DNA of 29,943 nt from a virus, in IMG/VR virus record IMGVR_UViG_3300008267_000314, positions 1 to 29,943 of that record; one strand, 5' to 3'. Below the pieces are notes generated by a model. It did no database searches. It was not told the origin of the DNA and worked only from the letters and a program-made list of their open reading frames with translations. The number at the start of each line of letters is the position of its first letter. The stretch's first letter is position 1. The position numbers were made by a program, and so were the translations under genes. Below are positions 15,255 to 24,700 of this stretch, one piece after another.

Positions 15255-15512
15255 ATGGAAAACGACAACACAGTAAAAAAACTAGAGTTTGTTCTCAAAG
15301 TAGAGGTAGAAGGTGAAGATATCCGTGTAGGACTTTATAACCTGGAAGATGTATTTGATGTGGAAGAAGACAATACGGAGCCGCAAGGTCCCGTATTGTT
15401 TCATTCTGGATCGACAACCTACGGTATGGAGTACATCAGCACTACTACCGCGGAGATATCCAACATAACCTGGATAATACCTATTGAATACGGCACCCCT
15501 GAAAAAGAGTAA
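15255..15512 (+). CDS. small acidic hypothetical protein
   Basis: This 85-aa strongly acidic protein (VKVEVEGEDIRVGLYNLEDV then DVEEDNTEPQG) is unrecognised and looks mostly beta-stranded. It starts 6 bases after the regulator's stop, so the two form one cassette. A hairpin follows its stop directly. Its acidity could point to DNA mimicry or to binding the regulator, but nothing in the sequence proves it. Confidence 0.65.
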   Translation: MENDNTVKKLEFVLKVEVEGEDIRVGLYNLEDVFDVEEDNTEPQGPVLFHSGSTTYGMEYISTTTAEISNITWIIPIEYGTPEKE

Positions 15513-15561
15513 GGGTCCTCCAAAGAGAACCCCTACAACCCAGTGACAGATGAGCCGTCAC
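15513..15561. terminator. two hairpins between convergent transcripts
   Basis: Just after the plus-strand stop, GGGTCCTC (15513-15520) pairs with GAGAACCC (15525-15532) with one mismatch and a CAAA loop. A second stem, GTGAC (15543-15547) with GTCAC (15557-15561), lies nearer the end of the leftward block. They probably end the rightward cassette and the long leftward virion transcript respectively. Confidence 0.5.
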
Positions 15562-15569
15562 AAAAGTAA

Positions 15570-15734
15570 TCAATGCTCGCCGTAATGACAAGGCATCACT
15601 TTCGCTTTTGGGTTCACATTTGGTTTTACACCATTGCTACCTGGTTGTTTTTGGACTGAAACCTTGGGATTCAGACCTACAAAAGTTCCATTGCTGCCAG
15701 GAACCTTTTGTACTGTTGCTTTTTGGTTCTTCAT
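15570..15734 (-). CDS. 54-aa basic protein with tandem 19-aa repeat
   Basis: This 54-aa product begins MKNQKATVQKVPGSNG and is made mainly of two consecutive 19-residue units (6-24 and 25-43) sharing VQK-x-PGSNG and NPK, then AKV and a Cys/His-containing tail (MPCHYGEH). It is the last gene of the leftward virion block, starting 2 bases after the stop of the 59-aa gene. Lys, Gly, Pro and Asn dominate, so the chain is probably extended or disordered. The function is unknown. The internal repeat and tight packing support it as a real gene. Confidence 0.6.
   Translation of the reverse strand: MKNQKATVQKVPGSNGTFVGLNPKVSVQKQPGSNGVKPNVNPKAKVMPCHYGEH
15606..15719 (-). repeat. tandem 19-aa coding duplication
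   Basis: Residues 6-24 and 25-43 of the 54-aa protein align without gaps and share VQK, PGSNG and NPK at the same positions. The duplication covers about 70 percent of the protein. Confidence 0.7.
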
Positions 15735-15736
15735 GA

Positions 15737-15916
15737 TTACATACCTTTTTTGCCACCAATCTTGTACTTACCACCCATACCCATCTTTTTAGATGTACCA
15801 CCTTTTCCCATTTTTGAGTTGGTACCACCCATCATCATCTTTTTTTTACCACCTTTAGCTAAGTACTGTTTGTTTTCACCAGTACCTGCTCCTGTTTTTG
15901 ATTTAGACATTCCCAT
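15737..15916 (-). CDS. 59-aa Lys/Gly/Met-rich basic protein
   Basis: This 59-aa product (start ATG at 15916; a second ATG at 15910 is possible) is extremely biased: nine Met, many Lys and Gly, and a short-repeat C-terminal half such as KKKMMMGGTNSKMGKGG. It has the CTAACTAATTAAAA leader 9 bases before its ATG, the same as the ssDNA-binding-like gene, which suggests high expression. It lies 2 bases from the next gene. Low-complexity basic proteins in virion blocks may bind DNA or act as packaged cargo; this is inference. Confidence 0.65.
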   Translation of the reverse strand: MGMSKSKTGAGTGENKQYLAKGGKKKMMMGGTNSKMGKGGTSKKMGMGGKYKIGGKKGM

Positions 15917-15939
15917 TGTTTTGAGTTTTAATTAGTTAG
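15917..15939 (-). promoter_or_regulatory. conserved AT-rich translation leader
   Basis: On the minus strand CTAACTAATTAAAA (15939 down to 15926) ends 9 bases before the ATG of the 59-aa gene. It is identical, with the same spacing, to 3259-3272 on the plus strand before the ssDNA-binding-like gene. Confidence 0.45.
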
Positions 15940-15942
15940 AAA

Positions 15943-16218
15943 TTATTTTTTGCGTTTATTCTTCTTAGCTCCCGCGATGCGGTCAGCTGCTGTGATCTTA
16001 TCATAAGGAGGAGCTAAAGCTGCAAACTTTTTAGCTTTAGTGGTACCACCTTTCTTGTACATAGCATAGTTGCTCATGGTATCACCTGAGATAGCCATAG
16101 GTTCTTTTGGTGAACGTTTATCTAATGTAGCACGTTTGGGGATACCCGCGGTACTCTTTGTTGACTTTCCTGTTTTTCTGGCGGGTGAAGTCTTCGCCTT
16201 TCCTTTGTTCTGTGACAT
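15943..16218 (-). CDS. 91-aa basic conserved phage protein
   Basis: This is a 91-aa Lys-rich protein. The N-terminal 40 residues are disordered and Lys/Ser/Thr-rich. The C-terminal part has KKFAALAPPYDKITAADRIA followed by a Lys-rich end, a motif I recall seeing in small proteins of other tailed phages, where it has no assigned function. It starts 1 base after the stop of the 62-aa gene. It is likely a virion-associated or nucleic-acid-binding protein, by composition and neighbours only. Confidence 0.75.
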   Translation of the reverse strand: MSQNKGKAKTSPARKTGKSTKSTAGIPKRATLDKRSPKEPMAISGDTMSNYAMYKKGGTTKAKKFAALAPPYDKITAADRIAGAKKNKRKK

Positions 16219-16219
16219 G

Positions 16220-16408
16220 TTATTTCTTTTTACGCATTTTACCTAATGTTTGAGCGAGTGCAGCTTGACGTTTGGTACGAGTACTAGCCTTACTACCTTC
16301 TTTTAATACGGATTTAGCATATGCTGCAGTAGACTTACCTGCCGCTTTGGCTTTAGCTGTAAACGCACCTGGACGTTTGATAGCTTTCTGGATCCACTTT
16401 TCAGCCAT
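16220..16408 (-). CDS. 62-aa basic helical protein
   Basis: This 62-aa Lys/Ala-rich protein begins MAEKWIQKAIKRPGAFTAKA and ends GKMRKKK. The WIQKAI...PGA segment resembles small basic proteins found in other phages with no known role. The rest looks like an Ala/Lys-rich amphipathic helix, similar in composition to histone H1-type tails. It lies 2 bases after the 66-aa gene. DNA binding is plausible, not shown. Confidence 0.75.
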   Translation of the reverse strand: MAEKWIQKAIKRPGAFTAKAKAAGKSTAAYAKSVLKEGSKASTRTKRQAALAQTLGKMRKKK

Positions 16409-16410
16409 GA

Positions 16411-16611
16411 TTATTTCTTCTTAGGAGTATTGACGATACCACCCATGACTGCCTTTTGAAGATCCTGGGTTGCTTTCAATACATCACGCATTAGACCTTT
16501 ATCCTTTTGGATATCCGCCGCGCGTTTAAGAGTGTCCATAGCGGACTGGACTTTCCAGTTACGCTCTTCCTTGGAAATCTGAACTTTGGGGGTTGACTTT
16601 GATTTTGCCAT
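16411..16611 (-). CDS. 66-aa basic helical protein
   Basis: This 66-aa protein has a Lys-rich start (MAKSKSTPKVQISKEERNWK), a central helix with regular hydrophobic spacing (about 22-55, including VQSAMDTLKRAADIQKDKGL) and a KKK end. The central helix could form a coiled coil. A promoter candidate lies just upstream (16632-16662), so this gene and the four after it may be transcribed separately as well as from the long transcript. The family is unknown. Confidence 0.7.
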   Translation of the reverse strand: MAKSKSTPKVQISKEERNWKVQSAMDTLKRAADIQKDKGLMRDVLKATQDLQKAVMGGIVNTPKKK

Positions 16612-16631
16612 GATTTGGTTGGTTTAGACCG

Positions 16632-16662
16632 TAAATATAATTAGCAATTCCATTTTCGCAAA
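16632..16662 (-). promoter_or_regulatory. candidate Bacteroidota-type promoter in microprotein cluster
   Basis: On the minus strand TTTG (16662-16659) is followed by exactly 19 bases and TATATTTA (16639-16632), one mismatch from TAnnTTTG. The predicted start near 16628 leaves a leader of about 17 bases to the ATG at 16611. The upstream element lies inside the 3' end of the 93-aa gene. Confidence 0.35.
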
Positions 16663-16922
16663 GACTTATTAATCCTTGAGTTAGGATCATTAGCAGTCTT
16701 AGCTGAGGTCAGCCTCTTTTTCATACCTGACATTCGAGCGCAAAATGACTTCCTCCTTTTGGCGTCCTTGCTCCCCTTCTTGATCTTGGAAGGTTTGGTG
16801 GTGACTGCTGTCTGAAGTTTGCTTCCAGGGTTTGCTCTCCTGTAGGATGCGACACCTTTTGCATTCAGACCACCCTTGGGATCTTTCCCTTCTTTGCGTT
16901 GCCATGCTGCGGACTTAGCCAT
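16641..16922 (-). CDS. 93-aa basic conserved phage protein (DUF6321-like)
   Basis: This 93-aa protein has the pattern of a small domain widely conserved in tailed phages, including marine podoviruses: AAWQRKEGKDPKGGLNAKGV near the N-terminus, then SFCARMSGMKKRLTSAKTA, and the ending SRINKSLRKWNC. I recall this as domain DUF6321, with no assigned function. Conserved Cys and Trp residues (Cys71, Trp91, Cys93) suggest a folded or metal-binding core in an otherwise very basic chain. It follows the 50-aa gene by 2 bases. The virion context suggests a packaged or assembly protein. Confidence 0.85.
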   Translation of the reverse strand: MAKSAAWQRKEGKDPKGGLNAKGVASYRRANPGSKLQTAVTTKPSKIKKGSKDAKRRKSFCARMSGMKKRLTSAKTANDPNSRINKSLRKWNC

Positions 16923-16924
16923 GG

Positions 16925-17077
16925 TTATTTTTTTGATTTAGCTTTAATCTTACGCTCCTGCTTAAGCATCTGAGCTGTAGGTTTCTTACCTGATCCTTTG
17001 TTGGCGCGGATATTATCCCACAATCCCCTTTGGGAGTAGGAGCCATCAGCACGCTTGATCATCTGTTTCTTTTTCAT
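16925..17077 (-). CDS. 50-aa basic conserved phage microprotein
   Basis: This 50-aa product (MKKKQMIKRADGSYSQRGLW...) contains GLWDNIRANKGSGKKPT and then a Lys-rich helix ending SKK. The GLW-x-NI-x-A-x-x-GSGKKPT pattern is one I recall from small proteins of many tailed phages, with unknown function. Its ATG overlaps the stop of the 505-aa gene (ATGA), which supports translation by coupling. Confidence 0.75.
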   Translation of the reverse strand: MKKKQMIKRADGSYSQRGLWDNIRANKGSGKKPTAQMLKQERKIKAKSKK

Positions 17078-18591
17078 GGACAAGCTATCTGTGTAAAGTA
17101 ATAATAAGTTCCTGGTAATACTGCTGATTCAAAGTATGGTCCTGAGAATGGAGGAGCATACCATGTATTGAACACTCGTATTTGGAAATCACCACCTGGC
17201 AAAGTAGTTACCTGCGCAGTACAACTTCCTCCATACAGAGCTTGATATATTGTTGTCAAGTGATTTGTAGAAATTACATTATCAGCAAGATCCAATGGAC
17301 CAAACACATAGTTGTTATAGAAGTCTATTTTCGTACTACCATTTGATTCAAGTAAGTTAGCCAAGTATTGATCGCTGGCAGGAATCACAACTTCCATGCA
17401 ACCAGGTTGACAGGTTGGATTTGGAGCAAACCATTGCGCTGGTTTTTGTATGATTTGAACTCCTGGACCTACATCTATTACTGGAATATCCGCATAACCG
17501 ATAAGTACATTGAAAGTAAAATATCTAAGTCCAGATAGAGCATCAACCACACTAAACCCAAATCCACCTAACAATCCACCAATAGTGACATAGCTTGCTG
17601 GATCATCCGCATCGAGTCCATTGATTGTATATCCTGAAGTAGGATAGGGTACTGCTCCATAGGAATTCCAGTAACATGGATCACATGTAGGTATGGGATA
17701 TAGATTAACCCCATAACAAGTAAGAAATGTAGGCAGATACTGAAAAGTACTTTGTAAAGGAGTCAAAGGAGAGTATCCAACATCATATGCTCCACACACT
17801 CCTAAAGTAAATGAACCATTGAATGTATCGGAAATCACCAAAGGAGTTATCTGGGGTCCAAATATTGCAGTTAATACTTTTCCTAAATCTGGCTGATTTG
17901 ATAAGTTAATAGCTGGAGTAAGAAGGATATCATTTGGAGCAGCTCCTATTGTTAAAAGTTGATAATCAGAATCACTGTATGGAAATACTCCACAGGTTCC
18001 ATATAAAAGCGTATGTTGATATGCCTGATCAGTATTGAAAACACAACTGACTTCACTCCATACTAAAGGAATATCATAACTAGGTTGTGCTTTTGTTTCA
18101 AAGTGCGCACCCCAGTTTGGAGGTGTGGGTGACTCTATGTATATGTTCAATACATCACGCGCTGGACCACAATTCCCCCAAACCAGATAACCAAGACCTT
18201 GTAAGTCAAGGAATAAAAAGGTCCAGTCTCCAGATACTGAACTTGCCAAAGTTGCAGAAGTATCTATATCATATATTCCAATATTACTAAAGTTTCCTCC
18301 GTAAGGAGAAGGGATTGTTGCTGTATATACACAAGAAGCAGGAGCAAATGATATGCACTTGAACAGCTGCGCCTTATGCCAAGGGTATATCATGTACTTG
18401 TATTTACCCTCATTAAGCAATCTCCAAGCAGCAGCTGGTTGGTTGTTGTCACCGTAGACTACCAGCTTCTCATACAGCTTGCGCATCTTACGATAGTCCC
18501 AATTATAGACACCACCCCTTGGACCTCTCCAAGGCATAGACCGCATCTTATTAATGCAGTTCCACAACTGTTGTTTTTCAGTAGGGGTCAT
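17074..18591 (-). CDS. 505-aa Cys/Tyr/Gly-rich probable virion protein
   Basis: No family is recognised. The first 80 residues are helical and basic (NCINKMRSMPWRGPRGGVYN), probably a particle-attachment part. The rest is beta-rich and unusually high in Cys, Tyr, Pro and Gly (for example CDPCYWNSYGAVPYPTSGY), as in surface-exposed tail or fibre proteins. The DNA of the beta-rich part is more AT-rich than the start of the gene, as in the 741-aa spike. Both flanking genes overlap it by ATGA. A receptor-binding or adhesin-like virion role is likely, but a mature structure cannot be assigned. Confidence 0.65.
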   Translation of the reverse strand: MTPTEKQQLWNCINKMRSMPWRGPRGGVYNWDYRKMRKLYEKLVVYGDNNQPAAAWRLLNEGKYKYMIYPWHKAQLFKCISFAPASCVYTATIPSPYGGNFSNIGIYDIDTSATLASSVSGDWTFLFLDLQGLGYLVWGNCGPARDVLNIYIESPTPPNWGAHFETKAQPSYDIPLVWSEVSCVFNTDQAYQHTLLYGTCGVFPYSDSDYQLLTIGAAPNDILLTPAINLSNQPDLGKVLTAIFGPQITPLVISDTFNGSFTLGVCGAYDVGYSPLTPLQSTFQYLPTFLTCYGVNLYPIPTCDPCYWNSYGAVPYPTSGYTINGLDADDPASYVTIGGLLGGFGFSVVDALSGLRYFTFNVLIGYADIPVIDVGPGVQIIQKPAQWFAPNPTCQPGCMEVVIPASDQYLANLLESNGSTKIDFYNNYVFGPLDLADNVISTNHLTTIYQALYGGSCTAQVTTLPGGDFQIRVFNTWYAPPFSGPYFESAVLPGTYYYFTQIACP

Positions 18592-18731
18592 CTACCTTGT
18601 CCTCGGTATTGTTTCTTATATAACTTGCTGGATTTCAGCTTACTAGTCTTAGTCTTAGCATGAATGCCAGGTCTATTGACTTCGCTCTTGACTACTGTCT
18701 TGACGCTTTCGGATTTCTTAGGTTTTGCCAT
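18588..18731 (-). CDS. 47-aa basic conserved phage microprotein
   Basis: This 47-aa product begins MAKPKKSESVKTVV and ends with a strongly patterned segment, RPGIHAKTKTSKLKSSKLYK then KQYRGQGR. The GIHAKTKTS...SK-x-Y-x-K-x-YRGQGR pattern is one I recall from small proteins of many unrelated tailed phages, usually near structural genes. Its stop overlaps the start of the 505-aa gene (ATGA). It is separated from the 2296-aa gene by 45 AT-rich bases. The function is unknown; the Arg/Lys content suggests nucleic-acid contact. Confidence 0.8.
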   Translation of the reverse strand: MAKPKKSESVKTVVKSEVNRPGIHAKTKTSKLKSSKLYKKQYRGQGR

Positions 18732-18776
18732 ACACTATAATATAAGCAAAATTTGTTTTAGAATCAACACAATCAA

Positions 18777-21700
18777 TTAGTTCTTAGGTTTAGTCATTTC
18801 TTTTGCACGTGGTTCAGGATCATAAGTATCTATTACGTTGCTTATACCCAGTAGGTCATATAAGTTTTTCAAAACCTTGGGATCTCCCTCTTCAAAGTAA
18901 ATGGTGTCTTTCTTATAGAAACCAAGTTCATATGATCGTTCATCGCCAGTAAGTTGATAATCTGCAAAATAATATAGGTTGTTCAACAGATTGGCAAGCG
19001 TTTCACCTTCTTTGAAAGCTGTGGTAAACTGACCAAAAGTCGTAATATAATCCTGAAGTTTTCCGATAACTGGAGCTGGAACCATGGAACGGGTTTCATT
19101 GGTTGCTTTAATCAACGCTCTGTATAACTGAAGTTCTGCCCACGTTAATTCGTCGTCCTCATCTCTTTCCCACAATGCAGCTCTGAGTACTATATACAAT
19201 TGCATTGCGAGATAACCCATCAGAAGCTCCCTTGCAGCGGAAGATGCTCGGGACCTATAAGCATCTGAAACATCTATACCTGTAGGTAATGCTTCTCGTA
19301 TACCTTTGGATAATTTTCCTCCACCTAATGCACTTAGTCCTGGGAATGAAGCAATGCCGTCAACAATAAAAGACTTGGTTGCTTTGACTATACCATAATA
19401 CTTAACCATTCTCATAGTAGCTACCCACCATCCCATGTATGCTTCATTGGTAGCCCATCCATAAGATGATCCAACTCCTTTATAGGTATCACTAAATGCT
19501 CCTTGGAACCTAGCAGACAAGGCAGGTACCAGATATTTACGATAAAACTCAAATAATGAACCTGCAATGGTAGAACCAAAACGAGTTCTTGTATCGTTTG
19601 AGTAGTTACCTTGGAACCTGTATATCTCAGTCATTATCAATACTTTCAAATCCTCAACCTCTTTCATTGTAAGGTTTACATCTTTTCGGATTGCGATTGT
19701 ATTATTATCCAGTTTGAAAGCATCTATTCCATTGACATACACGGTGTTACCTGAAGAATCTTTCTTTATCTTCTTTACCCCGTTTTCTATAAGGGGATTA
19801 CCTTCAGCATCAGTTTCAAAAACCTCATATCTACGGTTTATCAATATCATCAAAGCAGTGGTTACACCGATTTCAACCTCACCTTTATCCTGAATCATCA
19901 TTGATAAATCTCCCACATTGAACGTTCTGTTTGCCAACCTACGCATCTTACTTGCGGTATTGGCGTCCATCATCCTATCCAGGTTTTTTGTCAATGGATT
20001 GAGGAAACGAATCAGTTTGGTTTCAAATCCAGTATCTGATATCTTACCCCAATCACGCATCATTGCAGGCATGAACCGCATGTAAAACTCCTTCTTTGCT
20101 TTGAGATAATCACCCTCAGTAGCGTGACGGGTTGAAGAAAGAGAAAGGTACTGCTGTATGTTACCTGATATAAGGTTACCAGCTTGAAGACCTACGTCAA
20201 AAGCCATACGACCGAATGCGGCAACACCTGTAAGTATCCTCAGGTTTTTTCTATTGAGTACATTGTTCTCCTGTTCGAACGCTGATGCTTTTTCATAAAG
20301 CTGACCGAATACAAACTTATCCTTGTTGTACTCTATCTGCTCAATGATTATGTTCAACTTTGAAGCATATGCGGCTGCTTGTTCATTGGTTTTACCCATA
20401 TTATTCAACCTGCGCTGTTCTTCCTTCAACCAATCGACTGACGAACTCATTATCACATTCAACTGAGCCATCTGCATATTGAGATAATATCCAGCATTCC
20501 AGTTCACAATTGATTCTATACCATTGGTTGTTGTAAGGTCTGCGGATACTTCATAGTTCTCTTTGAAAATAATCCTGTTCTGACCTGCAAGACCAGACTC
20601 ATTTGATGCCTTTTCAAATTCACTCTGGGTAGCATTGAGTTCATCAACTTTTGATTTCATCTCCCGTACTGCACCTTCCATTCCTTTTGAAACCAGGTTG
20701 TCAAATCCAAGCTGTTGTACAAAGGGTAAACTGAATCCCAAAGGGGTTCCACTTGCATTCTTTTGTTTATTAAGAAACTGCTCAACAATCCATTTGGAAT
20801 AGAAATCCGCAGCTGTTTTGTTTGCAAGTATCGCTTTGAACTTAGGATTGGCATACTTTGCATCCTTTGACACCTCGAACATATTGGTTTCAGGATTCAT
20901 ACGTATACCTTTTGGCATAGGATAATTCCCACGAGCAAACCTATTCTTTACAAATGACTCTTGATATTCAGGATTATATGCATTGTCTTTCAATACTTTG
21001 ATCCTGTATTTTTTATTAGGGACAAGTTCTATGTCCTTTTCATTAGCTGGGATATAGTGGTACAAGTATTGATTCCATTGTTCATTCAGGGTAAGTCCTT
21101 TAGCAATATCGTCCCGATCATTTGAGAATTTGTTTTTGCTATGCTTGTTGAAGAATGTTATAAATTCATCTACATGTCTATTATACTGATTCTCTTCATC
21201 AAGTATCTTATCCAAAAATGCTCTGTCAACAGATTCTTTCTGGTCACGTTCCCTGTATAATTCTTGCAAATTGTTATATGAACGAACCGCTTGCATTCTT
21301 TTTTCCTTATAGTCCTTCATGAAATCAGAACGAAGCACCTCTTTGCGTAAAGTACTTAACTGAGCAAACAATGCTTTCTTTCGAGCTTGTATATCTGGAT
21401 CAAACTCTTCATTTTCATTTTGTTCACGGAGTTCATCTTTGCGTACTTCACGTTGACGTTCAAGTTCTTCGTAACGAAGTATCTCGTCATCGGATAAGTA
21501 TTTGTAATTAAACTTACCACGTACATAGGCTTTTGACCTAAGTTTGGCCATCTCCTTATTGATATCTTGCAGCTCTTGGTCTTGTGTTCCCAATTCCGCA
21601 AGTTTTTCATATATCGCTGAAACCCTGTCGTTCCATTCTTCAGTAGCTACATAATCGCTATTGTTTTTATGGAACATTTCTATTGCCTTGGGATTACCTT

Positions 21701-24700
21701 CAGCTTCTATCGCTGAAAGTCTCTTTTGCCAAAAGTTCCAGTTAGGTCGGAAAACATAATACTCTTGCAGTTTCTTATACACATCCATGGCTTCAGGATT
21801 CTTTTCACGTAAATCGGAAAGTATCCTGGATATCTGTGATTCAAGATTATCTATTTGATCCTGTTGCAAATCCGTAAGATAGGCATCACTTCCTGCGCTT
21901 CTTATGATTGCAGAGATTGCATCTTGAAGTTCGGTTATTTCAGCTATTTCAATACCACTACCCATTTGAAGCATGAGAACTTCTGGTTTGAGAATCGTAT
22001 TGGTTTCAGCTATCTTCCATAATACAAAATCCCTTCTTTTTTCAGCAAGTTCGTTACGTAAACTATCCCTGTTTTCACGAAGCTTATCCAATACGACATC
22101 CTCACCACCATTATTGATTTCGGAATTCAATTCATCAATCTTTTCATTAATGTTTTTCATTGAAACAACGTAGTCGTTATAGGTGCTGTAAAACTCTTGA
22201 CTTACAGGATCTACAAAACGTCTTACCTTTTTTGTCTCAGTAACCTTTCCGTCTTTGTCATAACCTATGGGTACTTCCACTTCCTCTACGATGAAGTTGT
22301 TGGCATTTGCCAAACCACCCATCGAGTTTATGAAATTCTCTTTGAACTTGTCTATGTTGAGAGAGTCTGCCCAGTTGAGAAATTCACTTCTTCCTCTTTC
22401 CTTCATCAAAAACATATACTTCCACATCGCGGAAATGATAAGTTCAGAGTTTGCATTCGCTCCAATCAAGTCATCAGCAGTAGCAGGTCCAATGGTACTT
22501 CCTTGTATCGTACTGCCTAAGTGAAAAGGATGATCCGAATTGTTAAATATACCATCCAGATACGTATCGATTGTCTGATCATTCAGCTCATTGAGTTCAA
22601 TCATTTTACGAATCTCTTCAGCTTTCTTTTCATACGTCTCCAAACGCGTTTGAGAAGGAAGTGAATCGCTTCCAATCAGACCTTTCAAGAACCGCATTGC
22701 CTTGTATCCCATGGACTGGTCATTCATGGTGCCGTTTTTGATCTTGGCAATCTGTTCCTCAAGGAACTTGAGTTGTGGTTCCAAAATAGCTTTCATCTGA
22801 CCGAAAACACCTGCAGACGCCAATCCACCTTGTGTTTCTTTAATGATTGCTTTGATTACGTTCCGTGAAGTCTTATAGTAGATGTTACTTACATTGATAA
22901 TGTCATTCTGTATGGTGGAAAGAAAATCCATTATTTTCTTTTTGACATCTTCTTCGAGTTCAGTGACGGAACTTATTGAGGTTTGGAACATCTCAATAGT
23001 GGTTGCCATGCTACTGAAGTTCTTCATGTAAGACTGCAGTGTTTGCATTGCCTCATTGTTCTCCTTGGAACCCAATTCATATATCTGAGGAATGTCAATC
23101 TCACGTATTTTCTCTTTCATGAAGGTTATTTCAGAAACCATCACATCCAATGCAAGGCGTATGAGATTTGCCTTGGAGAACTTGGTATCGGCAAGTCCTG
23201 AAGATTTTATGCTTGTACGGACTGCGATTATACTAGACTGTCTTTTGGTGATGGCATCAACCATCTCTATACGTGTTTCCTCGTCTATCTGCTTGTTCTG
23301 CTTTACAGTTTGTTTTTGCTTATCCAAAGACTCATATTGCTCTTTTGCAAGTTGATCCAATCTTTCCAAAAGGAGTTTTTGAGAATCCTCGCTTATATGT
23401 GAAAAAGGATTGTCAGAACCTTTGGGATCATTTGGAAGAGAGGTATCACTCGATATGTCATCTTGGAAACGGAAGCTATTACGAGCCGCCATTTCTATTT
23501 GGTTTGCATTAACAGGTTGATTATTGATATCATAACCTTGTCCTTGTCCCATCAGTTCCTGCTCATTGAACTTACTGTATTTGTATCCAGCAAGTTGCAC
23601 TGACTCAGGGTTTTTTGGATCACCTAGGTACTTATATGCTAACGCCCATACGGTTCTACCATTGACGTTTAAGTTAAGCCTGCGTAGCATCTCTGAGTAT
23701 ACAGCCAGCTGCATATGGTATTTGCTTAAAGCATTCCGTGAACGTATTTCAGAAAACAACATGTTGGCTCCAGGTTTATAGTTTCCTTTGAACGTGTCGT
23801 TTTTAATGAACGTAGCTATTGGAAACACATCAAGATTGGCTACACCGCCTTCAGTCTTTTTTGTTTTCAAATCGACTATCTCAATGTTACCTTTTAAGTC
23901 TACAGCCAAGATGTCAAATCGACCTAGTACATAGTTTCCACTAAGGTCTTGCTGTACCACACTTATTTCAGGAAGCAGGATCTTATTCTCATTCAAAAGA
24001 TCCGACATGGATGTAGCTATTTCGATAGCTGCATTACGTAAAACATTCACATCATAGTTTTCAAACATGATAAGGTCTTTGTTCTTAGCATAGAACTTAT
24101 CAAAGAAGTCAGTGGTTGAAAGTATGATATTGGGTTTTATACCTACACCTGCATATTCATTCTGCAGTTCCTCCACCATATAGTGGAAGAAGTTACCGAA
24201 GTTGGCACCGAGTTTAGTGGTAAAATCATTAAGGATTTGAGTGTCTTCGGAACCTATGTATTTGGTTACACCAATGGTAAGAACCCCTTGTTCCAAAAGA
24301 CCTATCTTATACTTTACATTCTCCTCAAGGGTATTGATTACTTTCAATACTTCCTTATATTTGGTCTTAGCAACCGTACTGCCTGCAGGTGTCTTGGAAG
24401 TAATTCCTGACAATAACTCCCTGGTTTTTTGTAATGCTGCTAGTTCACTCTGAGCCTTTTCGAGGTTAAGTTCCTTTGCAGTCTTCTTTTTGTTTTTTGG
24501 TACTGCTCTATCCAAATCCTCCCTGTCTTCAGGATTGAAGTCAGCTCCTTCCACATTATCCGTACTATAATACAAATACGGATCAAGCTCTGTCGCATCG
24601 AACACCATACCGTCGGTATTGATCATCTGCGCAATTGTTGAAAGCTTTGTTTCGGGAAACAACTCCTTTATGTCAAGTAAGTTCGACAACCACTCGAAAA

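Noticed and set aside
15637-15828. 63-aa minus-strand frame rich in Trp and Lys
   Set aside because: It overlaps the 54-aa and 59-aa genes in another frame; those two have tight spacing, an internal repeat and a conserved leader.
18732-18776. Promoter before the 47-aa gene (GTTG, 20 bases, TATATTAT)
   Set aside because: There are mismatches in both boxes, and the predicted start would be within a few bases of the ATG; too weak to call in AT-rich DNA.
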